Shown here one piece after another: positions 6,742 through 14,154 of a DNA stretch of 16,754 nucleotides. This DNA is from an uncultured Oscillospiraceae bacterium (GTDB taxonomy: Bacteria > Bacillota > Clostridia > Oscillospirales > Ruminococcaceae): contig CANNTZ010000054.1 of assembly GCA_947522735.1 (NCBI GenBank), positions 1 through 16,754 of the forward strand, given 5' to 3'. A program made the position numbers and the translations under genes. A model generated the notes under the pieces. That model had not been told where the DNA came from. It did not search any database and saw nothing but the letters and a program-made list of their open reading frames with translations. Position 1 is the first letter of the stretch. Every line of letters starts with the position of its first letter.

Positions 6742-7389
6742 TTAAAGTGTGTCTATGATATCCAGCAGCAGCGGGGTGCGCGCAACGACGCGCTTTGCCC
6801 CGGCGGCGAGCAGCTCCTGCTCGGTGAAGGTGCTCGTCACGCCGATACAGTCGGAGCCTGCCGCGCGCCCGGCGGCAATGCCTGCGAGAGCGTCCTCAAC
6901 AACGACGCAGTCGGCCGGGTCCTCGCAGAGCCTTGCGGCGGTGGATAGATATATCTCCGGATCCGGCTTTTTGTTTACGATCTCGCTGCCCGTCGTGACC
7001 GCGTCGAAAATCTCCGGCGAGACGCCGAGACAGCGTAGATTTATCATCACCTTGACGTGATCCGCCGCCGATGCGACGGACAGCCGGTAGCCCCGGCGGC
7101 GCAGCTCGCGGAGCATCTCCTTTGTTCCCGGCGCAACCTCGACCTCCTCCGGCGCAAGCCTGTCGTAAAGCTCATAAGAGCGCTCCTTCATCGCCGGGAT
7201 ATACTCCAGCCCGTGCTTTCTTGCAACTCCGCCGACAAAGCTGTCCTCGCCCATGCCGGTAAATTCGATGAAGTCCTCGTGGCAGGCGTCCACGCCCCAC
7301 TCGCGCAGCGCAAGAATGGCGGAGTGACGCATACAATATTCAGAGTTGACAAGGACACCGTCCATGTCGAACATAACAGCGTGCTTCAT
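6742..7389 (-). CDS. HAD-superfamily hydrolase, beta-phosphoglucomutase-like
   Basis: A 215-residue HAD subfamily I enzyme. Motif I is FDMDGVLVNSE (7-17), with nucleophile Asp8 and acid/base Asp10. A helical cap follows (about 20-85). Motif II lies in LSVASAAD, motif III is the Lys of NKKPDPEIY, and motif IV is VVEDALAGI. The combination is that of beta-phosphoglucomutase-like phosphatases and sugar-phosphate phosphatases; which one is not decidable. The ATG overlaps the stop of the hydratase gene as ATGA (7386-7389), so translation is coupled and a shared pathway is plausible, for example clearing a phosphorylated by-product (inference). Confidence 0.9.
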   Translation of the reverse strand: MKHAVMFDMDGVLVNSEYCMRHSAILALREWGVDACHEDFIEFTGMGEDSFVGGVARKHGLEYIPAMKERSYELYDRLAPEEVEVAPGTKEMLRELRRRGYRLSVASAADHVKVMINLRCLGVSPEIFDAVTTGSEIVNKKPDPEIYLSTAARLCEDPADCVVVEDALAGIAAGRAAGSDCIGVTSTFTEQELLAAGAKRVVARTPLLLDIIDTL

Positions 7390-9635
7390 ATTCCGTTTTT
7401 ACCGTTCCTGTAGAAATTGATGAGACAGCCGTCGAGGATGATTTTCCTCTCATCGCCGGTCAGTCCCGAGAGCTTCATTGTAAAGCTCTCTGCCCTGCCG
7501 TCGCGCAGTATATACGCATTGACGACGTCGCGGCAGCCCTCCACAGCGCTGCGGATACCCGGAATGAACAGAAAGTCGCCGTCCTCAAAGGCGGGCTCGC
7601 CGTCTATGACAAAGGGGAGCATTCCCCAGTTGATGAGGTTGCTGCGATAGCGCTTGGTGGCGTATTCGTTGGCGAAGTTCGCCCAGCCGCCGAGCACCTT
7701 CTGGCAGGATGCGGCCTGCTCGCGCGCCGAGCCGTCGCCGGGCTTGACGGCAAAGATGGTGCTGCCGATGCCTGTCGTCATCGCGTCAAGTCCGGGCTTG
7801 ACGGTCCTTGCCGTCTCGAACGCCTCGCGAAGCCCCGGCGCAAATGCGAACGGCTCCTCTCCGGCAAGCCGCGCTTTCTCCGCACGGTGCAGCTCCTTCG
7901 CCTTCGCCACATATCCGGGCGCCTTGCGAGAGAGGGTGAACTCCGCGAGCCTGAGCGGGTTGGAACGGTAGGACGAGGTCTCGCCGGAGGGAATCAGCTC
8001 GTCGGTGGTGGTGACGGGATCGTCGATCTTGCAGACGACCTTGAGGATGAGATCGTCGGTCAGCGGGGACATCTCGGGCCAATCGGCTATATTGGGGCCA
8101 AAACGCAGCGGAAGCTCCTTCTGCGCCTTGCCAAAGCCGAAGTAGCAGCGGTTTTTGTAGACTGTGTCGTCGAACTGATAGTTTGTGCGCGGAGCATCGT
8201 AGTCGATATCGGTCGCCGGAGTGAGTAAGCCGCCGTTTGCCGCCGTCGCCGCAATGGAGCGTGCGTCCATCAGCGCGACCGCCGCTATCTGACCGTCGCC
8301 GGGCTTGGAGCCCTCGCGGTTCGGGAAGTTGCGTGTGGAGTGGCGGATGGAGAGCGAGTTGTTGGCGGGAACGTCGCCCGCGCCAAAGCAGGGGCCGCAG
8401 AACGCGGTACGGACTGTAACGCCCGCCTCGAAAAGCCCGGATACGGCGCCGCTGCGCATGAGTCCGAGAAATACCGGCTGGCTGGCGGGATAGACGCTGA
8501 GCGCGAAATCGCCGTTGCCGATAGAACGCCCGTCCAGTATCGCCGATGCGGCGAGCAGGTTTTCAAAGGAGCCGCCCGCGCAGCCCGCAATAACGCCCTG
8601 ATCTATCAGCAGCCGTCCGTTGTGTAGCTTGCAGGTGAGGTCTATGCTGCGTCCAAGCGCCTGAGCCGCGTATTTTTCAACGCCGCGCAGAATATCGCCG
8701 GCGTTTTTGTTGAACTCCTCGATGGTGTAGGCGTTGCTGGGATGGAACGGCAGCGCAATCATCGGGCGAACGGCGGAAAGATCGACTCGAACAAGACAGT
8801 CGTAATAGGCGACGGGCGCGGGAGAGAGCTTTTTGTAATCCCCGGCGCGTCCGTGCAGCGCAAGATACTCCTCAGTCCTTTCGTCGGTCATCCAGATTGA
8901 GGACAGGCAGGTCGTCTCGGTGGTCATGACGTCGATCCCGTTGCGAAAATCCATGCTCAATCCTGCGATTCCGGGACCGATGAACTCCATGACCTTGTTC
9001 TTGACAAAGCCGCCCTCGAACACCGCGCCGATTATCGCAAGCGCAACGTCCTGAGGGCCGACGCCGGGAGCCGGCTCGCCCTCGAGATAGATTCCCGCAA
9101 CCCTTGGCATATCTACGTCGTAGGTGCGCCCGAGAAGCTGCTTGACAAGCTCCGGGCCGCCCTCGCCGATGGCCATAGTGCCGAGCGCGCCGTAACGCGT
9201 GTGGCTGTCCGAGCCGAGTATCATTTTGCCGCAGCCGGCCATCATCTCGCGCATATATTGATGTATGACCGCCTGATGCGCCGGCACATAGTTGCCGCCG
9301 TACTTTTTCGCGGCGGACAGGCCAAAGAGGTGGTCGTCCTCGTTGATGGTGCCGCCGACGGCGCAGAGGCTGTTGTGGCAGTTGGTCAGCACATATGGAA
9401 TGGGAAATTCGGTCAGCCCGCTGGCGCGCGCGGTCTGTATTATGCCGACATAGGTTATATCGTGGGAGGCAAGCGCGTCAAATTTTATCCTGAGCTTTTC
9501 ATCGTTTCCGGAGGTGTTGTGCGCGGTCAGGATGGAATAGGCCATCGTCCCGCGACGGGCGGCGGAGATATCGCCGCCGGGGAGGATATCCCGCCCGTTT
9601 GCGACGAAAACGCCTTCATTATAGAGCTTTACCAT
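7386..9635 (-). CDS. Aconitase-superfamily hydratase (YbhJ-like)
   Basis: A 749-residue enzyme with the aconitase fold. The three 4Fe-4S ligand cysteines appear intact: Cys352 in IAGCAGGS, and Cys413/Cys416 in CGPCFGAG. Substrate-site motifs include GSDSHTRYGALGTMAIGEGG (141-160) and RHSTRNFPNREGS (431-443). The C-terminal swivel domain has YRSNLINWGMLPF, like the 'RSN' motif of aconitases. The length fits the YbhJ-type hydratases, a branch whose true substrate is not established, better than AcnA (about 890). ATG 9635 is chosen because TAAGGAG lies 7 nt upstream; the frame stays open to 9920, but that extension crosses the promoter. It leads an operon with the HAD and PH-domain genes and is transcribed divergently from an alcohol dehydrogenase. 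Confidence 0.9.
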   Translation of the reverse strand: MVKLYNEGVFVANGRDILPGGDISAARRGTMAYSILTAHNTSGNDEKLRIKFDALASHDITYVGIIQTARASGLTEFPIPYVLTNCHNSLCAVGGTINEDDHLFGLSAAKKYGGNYVPAHQAVIHQYMREMMAGCGKMILGSDSHTRYGALGTMAIGEGGPELVKQLLGRTYDVDMPRVAGIYLEGEPAPGVGPQDVALAIIGAVFEGGFVKNKVMEFIGPGIAGLSMDFRNGIDVMTTETTCLSSIWMTDERTEEYLALHGRAGDYKKLSPAPVAYYDCLVRVDLSAVRPMIALPFHPSNAYTIEEFNKNAGDILRGVEKYAAQALGRSIDLTCKLHNGRLLIDQGVIAGCAGGSFENLLAASAILDGRSIGNGDFALSVYPASQPVFLGLMRSGAVSGLFEAGVTVRTAFCGPCFGAGDVPANNSLSIRHSTRNFPNREGSKPGDGQIAAVALMDARSIAATAANGGLLTPATDIDYDAPRTNYQFDDTVYKNRCYFGFGKAQKELPLRFGPNIADWPEMSPLTDDLILKVVCKIDDPVTTTDELIPSGETSSYRSNPLRLAEFTLSRKAPGYVAKAKELHRAEKARLAGEEPFAFAPGLREAFETARTVKPGLDAMTTGIGSTIFAVKPGDGSAREQAASCQKVLGGWANFANEYATKRYRSNLINWGMLPFVIDGEPAFEDGDFLFIPGIRSAVEGCRDVVNAYILRDGRAESFTMKLSGLTGDERKIILDGCLINFYRNGKNGI

Positions 9636-9670
9636 GCGTGTACTCCTTACATTTATATTTCTACTTTTAT

Positions 9671-9699
9671 ATTTTATCACGTTGTCGCGCTTTTTGCAA
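9671..9699 (-). promoter_or_regulatory. Promoter of the hydratase operon
   Basis: On the minus strand TTGCAA (9699-9694), a 17-nt spacer, then TAAAAT (9676-9671), about 35-60 nt before ATG 9635. Confidence 0.65.
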
Positions 9700-9813
9700 T
9701 CCATAATCGACCGATTTTGCGCCGTCGAAGCTTGCACCCCGTCGTTCAAAAGCGCCGCATTGCGAGCAAACCCGCAAGGGGACGAAAAAAAGGGCTTTTT
9801 GATATAAAGCGGG

Positions 9814-9842
9814 TTGCAAACGGGATGAAATTGTGCTACTAT
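9814..9842 (+). promoter_or_regulatory. Promoter of the alcohol dehydrogenase gene
   Basis: TTGCAA (9814-9819), a 17-nt spacer and TACTAT (9837-9842). The start codon is about 100 nt further on, so the leader is fairly long; no riboswitch fold was recognised in it. Confidence 0.55.
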
Positions 9843-9943
9843 ATTAGTGTCCGGGCGCGTTTTCGGCAATGAGGCCGGATTTGTGCCGATATTGCGATAT
9901 ACTGATACGACCGGGCGCATCCTCTTAGCCGGAGATGATTTAA

Positions 9944-11056
9944 ATGACCGATTGCAATTTTTATATGCCCGTCAAGCTGCTGACCGGGCGGGGCTGCGTT
10001 CGCAACGGTGCGGGCGAGCTGGCAAAGCTTGGACGGCGCTGTCTCATCGTGACGGGCAGCTCCTCCGCGCGCAAAAGCGGCGCGCTGGACGACTGTATCG
10101 CCGCGCTGACGGTTAACGATATCGCCTATCGCGTCTACGACGGCATAACGCAGAACCCCTATCTCCTCTCCTGCGCCGAGGCGGGGCGGGAGGCGGCAAG
10201 CTTCGGTGCGGATTTTCTCGTCGGCATCGGCGGCGGCTCTCCGCTTGACGCGACCAAGGCGGCTGCGGTGCTTGCGGTCAACGATATGGATCCGCGCGAG
10301 CTTTACAAGGGAGGCTGGGAGCATCCGGCTCTGCCCTTCGCGCTGATCGGCACGACGGCCGGCACCGGCAGCGAGGTTACCGCCGTTTCGGTGCTGACCG
10401 ACGAGCGCACCGGACGCAAAAAATCCTTCTCTCACAAGGGGCAGACCTACGCGCGGGTCTCCTTCGGCGATCCGGGCTACACCCTCTCCCTGCCGCTTGA
10501 GTTCACGCTGAGCACAGCGCTCGACGCGCTCAGCCACGCGATGGAGGGCTATTACAGCGCCCTGACCAACGATGCCGCAGACGCATTCGCGCTGCTTGCG
10601 GTCAGAGAGGTCTATAACGCGCTGCGCGGCATAAAGCCCGACGGGGATATATCCTATGAGCTGCGCGAGCGGCTCTACTACGGCTCGCTGTACGCCGGAA
10701 TGACGCTCAACCACTGCGGAGCATGCTTCTGCCACCAGTTCGGCTATTTCCTCAGCGAGGACTACCACATCCCGCACGGCTTTGCCTGCGCCGCCACCCT
10801 GCCGGATTTCATCTTGCGCGGCAAGCGCTTTATGCCGGAAAAGGCGAGAGCTCTCGAGCTGGCAGCCGGGGCCTCGACCGAGACTGTTTGCGAGGACATC
10901 GCGCGCTGGAATTTGGCCCAGCTTCCGCGGCTTGCTCCGGCCGAGATAGACGCGCTGCTCCCGCGCTATGAAAACGCGCGTCATCTGCGCATCTCTCCGG
11001 GAGGCTTCTCCATGGAGGAGGCCCGTGAGCTGTTTATCAAAAAGTTTGGAGGGTGA
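9944..11056 (+). CDS. Iron-containing (group III) alcohol dehydrogenase
   Basis: A 370-residue NAD(P)-dependent dehydrogenase of the Fe-ADH family. The cofactor motif is GIGGGSPLDATKA (94-106), followed by GTTAGTGSEVT (136-146). The metal ligands appear complete: Asp194 and His198 in LDALSHAMEGYYS, His264 in CHQFGY, and His278 in HIPHG. The family interconverts alcohols and aldehydes or ketones, and the exact substrate is not readable. GGAG lies 9 nt before the ATG. It is divergent from the hydratase operon and is followed after 34 nt by mscL; the latter pairing looks incidental. The family usually has about 380 residues, so this is full length. Confidence 0.92.
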   Translation: MTDCNFYMPVKLLTGRGCVRNGAGELAKLGRRCLIVTGSSSARKSGALDDCIAALTVNDIAYRVYDGITQNPYLLSCAEAGREAASFGADFLVGIGGGSPLDATKAAAVLAVNDMDPRELYKGGWEHPALPFALIGTTAGTGSEVTAVSVLTDERTGRKKSFSHKGQTYARVSFGDPGYTLSLPLEFTLSTALDALSHAMEGYYSALTNDAADAFALLAVREVYNALRGIKPDGDISYELRERLYYGSLYAGMTLNHCGACFCHQFGYFLSEDYHIPHGFACAATLPDFILRGKRFMPEKARALELAAGASTETVCEDIARWNLAQLPRLAPAEIDALLPRYENARHLRISPGGFSMEEARELFIKKFGG

Positions 11057-11090
11057 GACAAAAATCCATATGAAAGGATCTGAAATAAGC

Positions 11091-11567
11091 ATGACCACCA
11101 AGCGGATAGAAAAGCAAATGGGCTCCTTTGTGAAGGGCTTCCGCGAGTTTGCGATCAAGGGCAACGTGCTGGATATGACCGTCGGCGTCATCATCGGTAC
11201 CGCGTTCGGCAAGATTGTGACCTCCCTTGTCAACGACATAATTATGCCGTTGTTCAGCACCGTGATTTCCGAGATCAACTTCTCCGATCTTGCCGTCACC
11301 CTCAAGCCCGCGACGGATACGACCGACGCGATACTCTTCAAATACGGCAGCTTTATCCAGACGCTGGTCGATTTTCTGATAATCGCGCTTTGCACCTACG
11401 TCTTCATACGCATCATCGGCAAGGTGAAGGACAAGCTGGCGAAGAAGGAGGCTGCCGCGCCCGCAGAGCCTCCCAAGCCGAGCGACGAGGTCGTTTTGCT
11501 AACCGAGATACGCGATCTGCTCAAAAAGGAAGCCGCCGGAACCGAGGACGGCTCCGACGCTCAGTAG
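11091..11567 (+). CDS. mscL: Large-conductance mechanosensitive channel MscL
   Basis: A 158-residue inner-membrane channel that opens on hypo-osmotic shock. The N-terminal amphipathic helix and TM1 include the hallmark FREFAIKGNVLDMTVGVIIG (17-36). A periplasmic loop follows, then TM2 (about 86-110, ending IRIIGKVKDKL), and a Pro/Ala linker leading to the C-terminal bundle helix LLTEIRDLLKK (136-146). The length is normal. Two starts are possible: ATG 11070 (GGAGGG 16 nt away) and ATG 11091 (AAAGGA 12 nt away). The second is preferred because the protein then begins close to the usual MscL N-terminus. It lies downstream of the alcohol dehydrogenase gene and is followed by a hairpin. Confidence 0.95.
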   Translation: MTTKRIEKQMGSFVKGFREFAIKGNVLDMTVGVIIGTAFGKIVTSLVNDIIMPLFSTVISEINFSDLAVTLKPATDTTDAILFKYGSFIQTLVDFLIIALCTYVFIRIIGKVKDKLAKKEAAAPAEPPKPSDEVVLLTEIRDLLKKEAAGTEDGSDAQ

Positions 11568-11578
11568 GACTTACCTCA

Positions 11579-11619
11579 CGCGCCCATGCGGCCAATCCGG
11601 CCGGAGCTGCGCGGGCGCG
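11579..11619. terminator. GC-rich hairpin between convergent mscL and zinc-ribbon genes
   Basis: CGCGCCC (11579-11585) pairs with GGGCGCG (11613-11619), and an inner GGCC/GGCC pair strengthens the fold. There is no immediate T tract; a T run occurs only at 11638-11644, inside the facing gene. It could stop transcription from either side, but it is not a classical intrinsic terminator. Confidence 0.4.
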
Positions 11620-11632
11620 GAGAGTAACCGCG

Positions 11633-12025
11633 TCAGGTTTTTTTGACCATCGATGTGCCGCATTTCGGACAGGTTATCCGGAGTTTTCCGCGCTTTCTCG
11701 GCACTCGCAGCGTCTGTCCGCAGCCCTTGCAGCGGAAAAATCTGTATTTTCGGCACTGCCCAAGCATCTTAACGCGCGCGGAGCACCATTTTGCAATGGG
11801 GCTGAACCATCCGAGGAACCACCGGTTTTCGCGCCTTCGCGCCTCAAGGCTTCGTGAAAACGTCCGGAACAATTGATATCCGAACGGCAGCAGCGCAAGC
11901 AGCCGCACCCAATAGACCGGCACAAACATAAGCGCTACCGCGAGAATAAGCGTTAGCGCCAGCAATGCGACGGAAAATTCGTCCTGTCCATATCGCCCGT
12001 ACATAAACCTTCTCAACCAGTTCAT
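11633..12025 (-). CDS. Small membrane protein with C-terminal zinc ribbon
   Basis: A 130-residue protein. A hydrophobic stretch at about residues 17-53 is long enough for a hairpin of two TM helices. A basic, aromatic linker follows, and then a zinc ribbon with Cys99/Cys102 (CKGC) and Cys119/Cys122 (CPKC). The ribbon ends in GTSMVKKT. I recognise the architecture (membrane anchor plus cytosolic zinc ribbon, common in Clostridia as hypothetical proteins) but no function. The start at ATG 12025 is preceded by AGGGGGACAAGG. The frame stays open far upstream only because it runs antisense through uxuA. It converges with mscL and diverges from the uxuA operon. Confidence 0.82.
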   Translation of the reverse strand: MNWLRRFMYGRYGQDEFSVALLALTLILAVALMFVPVYWVRLLALLPFGYQLFRTFSRSLEARRRENRWFLGWFSPIAKWCSARVKMLGQCRKYRFFRCKGCGQTLRVPRKRGKLRITCPKCGTSMVKKT

Positions 12026-12036
12026 CCTTGTCCCCC

Positions 12037-12054
12037 TGTGCGCAGTTGTGCGCA
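12037..12054. repeat. Tandem TGTGCGCA repeat
   Basis: TGTGCGCA occurs at 12037-12044 and again at 12047-12054, exactly 10 bp apart. Each copy contains the palindrome TGCGCA. It lies in the leader region of the zinc-ribbon gene and could be a regulator-binding pair; no binder is known. Confidence 0.4.
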
Positions 12055-12086
12055 ATTTCAATTGCCGCGATTTGTATGCGGTTACA

Positions 12087-12161
12087 TGTAAATATCTGTA
12101 AATAACATCTTTTGCTGAGCCGCTTGCCTGTAAATATCTTACAACAATATTGTAGATATTT
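12087..12161 (+). promoter_or_regulatory. Four phased TGTAAATATCT elements upstream of uxuA
   Basis: Copies start at 12087 (TGTAAATATCT), 12098 (TGTAAATAACA), 12129 (TGTAAATATCT) and 12151 (TGTAGATATTT). The spacings are 11, 31 and 22 bp, close to 1, 3 and 2 helical turns, so all copies face one side of the DNA. A perfect palindrome ACAATATTGT (12144-12153) covers the -35 position. This looks like a multi-site activator or repressor region controlling the sugar operon; the regulator gene is not in the window. Confidence 0.55.
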
Positions 12162-12167
12162 TTAGAA

Positions 12168-12173
12168 TATAAT
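12168..12173 (+). promoter_or_regulatory. -10 box of the uxuA operon
   Basis: A perfect TATAAT lies 23 nt before the uxuA start. The hexamer 17 nt upstream (CAATAT) is a poor -35, which fits a promoter that needs an activator at the neighbouring repeats. Confidence 0.5.
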
Positions 12174-12196
12174 ATGAAAAATATGGAGGTACACCA

Positions 12197-13228
12197 ATGA
12201 AAATGATATTCCGTTGGTACGGAGATACCGACCCGATACCGCTGAAGTACATCCGGCAGATTCCCTGTATGGACGGCATTGTCAGCGCAATATACGACGT
12301 GCCGGTCGGCCAGGCGTGGCCGCAGGATAAGATCGACGCGATGAAGCGTGAGATCGAGGCGGCAGGGCTGAGCTTTGAGGTTATCGAGAGCGTGCCTGTG
12401 CACGAGGACATCAAGCTCGGCAGCGGCCGCCGCGACGAGTTCATCGACAACTACAAGACCACCATCCGCCGACTTGGACGGGCCGGAATCAGGTGCATCT
12501 GTTACAACTTCATGCCGGTGTTCGACTGGACGCGCACCCAGCTTGACCACAAGCTTGCCGACGGCTCCACCGCGCTGGTCTGTTATACGGAGCAGCTCGC
12601 GTCGATGGATCCGCTGCATGGAGAGATATCGCTTCCCGGCTGGGACGCCTCCTATAAAAAGGATGAGCTTGCCGCGCTGTTTGAGGCGTATTCCCGCATC
12701 GACGAGGAAAAGCTGTGGGAAAATCTCGAATATTTTCTCCGTGAGATTATTCCCGTCGCCGAGGAGAGCGACATAAGGATGGCTATCCATCCCGACGACC
12801 CTCCCCGCCCCATCTTCGGTCTGCCGCGCATAATCACCTGCGAGCAAAACCTCGACCGCCTCCTGAAGCTGGTTGACAGCGAGGCAAACGGGCTGACCTT
12901 CTGCGTCGGCTCGCTCGGCTGCGACCCGAAGAACGACACCGTCAGCATGATACGCAAATATTCCGCGATGCACCGCGTACATTTTGCACATGTGCGCAAC
13001 GTGAAGCTGCTCCCAAGCCTCAGCTTCGAGGAATCCGGACACTACACGCCAAACGGCAGCATCGACATGAAGGAAATCATGCGCGCGCTGAAGGAGACCG
13101 GCTTTGACGGCTACATACGTCCCGACCACGGGCGCATGATATGGGGCGAGACCGGCAAGCCCGGCTACGGCCTCTATGACCGCGCTCTCGGCGCGATGTA
13201 CCTCGCAGGCATCTGGGAGGCGCTTTGA
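12197..13228 (+). CDS. uxuA: D-mannonate dehydratase UxuA
   Basis: A 343-residue TIM-barrel enzyme that dehydrates D-mannonate to 2-keto-3-deoxygluconate, the committing step of hexuronate catabolism. The family motifs are clear: MKMIFRWYGD at the N-terminus, NFMPVFDWTRT (104-114), MAIHPDDPPRP (195-205), TFCVGSLG (234-241), HFAHVRNVK (262-270) and RPDHGR (308-313). The expected metal ligands are His198, Cys236, His265 and Asp310. The length matches the short Gram-positive form rather than the E. coli form (394). The start is supported by GGAGG 8 nt upstream. It is the first gene of the plus-strand sugar operon and follows the phased repeats. Confidence 0.96.
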   Translation: MKMIFRWYGDTDPIPLKYIRQIPCMDGIVSAIYDVPVGQAWPQDKIDAMKREIEAAGLSFEVIESVPVHEDIKLGSGRRDEFIDNYKTTIRRLGRAGIRCICYNFMPVFDWTRTQLDHKLADGSTALVCYTEQLASMDPLHGEISLPGWDASYKKDELAALFEAYSRIDEEKLWENLEYFLREIIPVAEESDIRMAIHPDDPPRPIFGLPRIITCEQNLDRLLKLVDSEANGLTFCVGSLGCDPKNDTVSMIRKYSAMHRVHFAHVRNVKLLPSLSFEESGHYTPNGSIDMKEIMRALKETGFDGYIRPDHGRMIWGETGKPGYGLYDRALGAMYLAGIWEAL

Positions 13229-13271
13229 AAACACATAATACGCAACAATAATCCATAAGGAGCTGATATAA

Positions 13272-14120
13272 TTGGCAAACCCGTTCAGGATTGATCTCAC
13301 CGGTAAAAACATAGTTATCACGGGCGCCGGCGGCGTGTTGTGCGGCGTTTTCGCCCACGCGCTCGCCGAGACCGGCGCAAATATTGCGCTGCTCGATATC
13401 AACCTTGATGCGGCGCAAAGGGTCGCGGACGAGATAAATGCGGCTGGCGGCAGAGCCGTCGCCTGCAAAGCAAATGTGCTCGACCGCGCAAGTCTTGAGG
13501 AGGCGCACGCCGCTATCCTTGACAAATTCGGCAAATGCGACATTCTTCTCAACGGCGCGGGCGGCAACAACCCCAGGGCCACCACCACCAGGGAATACTA
13601 CTTTCCCGGCGACATCGACAGCGACGTCGTATCCTTTTTCGACCTCGATCAAAAGGGCGTCGAGTTCGTATTCAATCTCAACTTTCTCGGCACTCTGCTG
13701 CCCACGCAGGTGTTCGCACAGGACATGCTTGGGCGCACCGGCTGCAACATTATCAACATATCCTCGATGAACGCCTTTACTCCGCTCACCAAAATCCCGG
13801 CCTATTCCGGCGCAAAGGCGGCAATCAGCAACTTCACCCAGTGGCTCGCCGTCCATTTTGCAAAAGAGGGCATCCGCGTAAATGCGCTCGCGCCCGGCTT
13901 CTTTGTCACCAAACAGAACCACGACATGCTCATCAATCCCGACGGCAGCTACACCGCGCGCTCCGAGAAGATCATCGCGGGCACCCCGATGGAGCGCTTC
14001 GGCAAGCCGGAGGAGCTGGTCGGCACGCTGCTGTTCCTGATCTGCAACGAGGCGGCGAGCTTCATTACCGGCGTCGTCATCCCGATAGACGGCGGCTTTT
14101 CTGCATATTCCGGCGTGTGA
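13272..14120 (+). CDS. SDR oxidoreductase, probable fructuronate reductase/mannonate oxidoreductase
   Basis: A 282-residue classical-type short-chain dehydrogenase. The cofactor motif TGAGGVLCG lies at 17-25. Asp42 at the end of strand 2 favours NAD(H). The other motifs are NGAGGNNP (94-101), Asn137, the catalytic Ser164/Ser165 in NISSMN, Tyr178 and Lys182 in AYSGAK. The insertion around 105-130 (PGDIDSDVVSFFDLD) resembles the SDR-type mannonate oxidoreductase of Bacillus subtilis (YjmF/UxuB), which reduces D-fructuronate to D-mannonate. Placement 43 nt after uxuA supports that role. Related KduD/gluconate 5-dehydrogenase activities cannot be excluded. The start is TTG 13272, with AAGGAG about 10 nt upstream and no ATG nearby. 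Confidence 0.88.
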   Translation: MANPFRIDLTGKNIVITGAGGVLCGVFAHALAETGANIALLDINLDAAQRVADEINAAGGRAVACKANVLDRASLEEAHAAILDKFGKCDILLNGAGGNNPRATTTREYYFPGDIDSDVVSFFDLDQKGVEFVFNLNFLGTLLPTQVFAQDMLGRTGCNIINISSMNAFTPLTKIPAYSGAKAAISNFTQWLAVHFAKEGIRVNALAPGFFVTKQNHDMLINPDGSYTARSEKIIAGTPMERFGKPEELVGTLLFLICNEAASFITGVVIPIDGGFSAYSGV

Positions 14121-14154
14121 CCCGGACGGACTGCAATAAAAGGAGGAACATCTC

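Larger units (their letters stand above)
9636..9943. other. Divergent intergenic region, hydratase operon / alcohol dehydrogenase
   Basis: It holds back-to-back promoters at 9671-9699 (minus) and 9814-9842 (plus), both with TTGCAA as -35. Between them GCAAACCCGC (9766-9775) and GCGGGTTGC (9809-9817) form an imperfect inverted repeat with one bulged base; its right arm overlaps the plus-strand -35, so it could be an operator. I see no gene in it. Confidence 0.5.

Noticed and set aside
9636..9920. N-terminal extension of the hydratase to an upstream start
   Set aside because: The extra 95 residues cross the promoter, have no family similarity, and ATG 9635 has an ideal ribosome binding site.
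9839..11395. A 518-codon minus-strand open frame
   Set aside because: It is antisense to the alcohol dehydrogenase and mscL, both certain. Long antisense frames are expected in GC-rich coding DNA.
12087..12161. CRISPR-like repeats
   Set aside because: The repeat unit is only 11 bp, copies are imperfect, and spacings are unequal; a transcription-factor region fits better.
11633..13588. A 651-codon minus-strand open frame
   Set aside because: Only the last 130 codons (from ATG 12025) look like a protein. The rest is antisense to uxuA and the SDR gene and has no family motifs.
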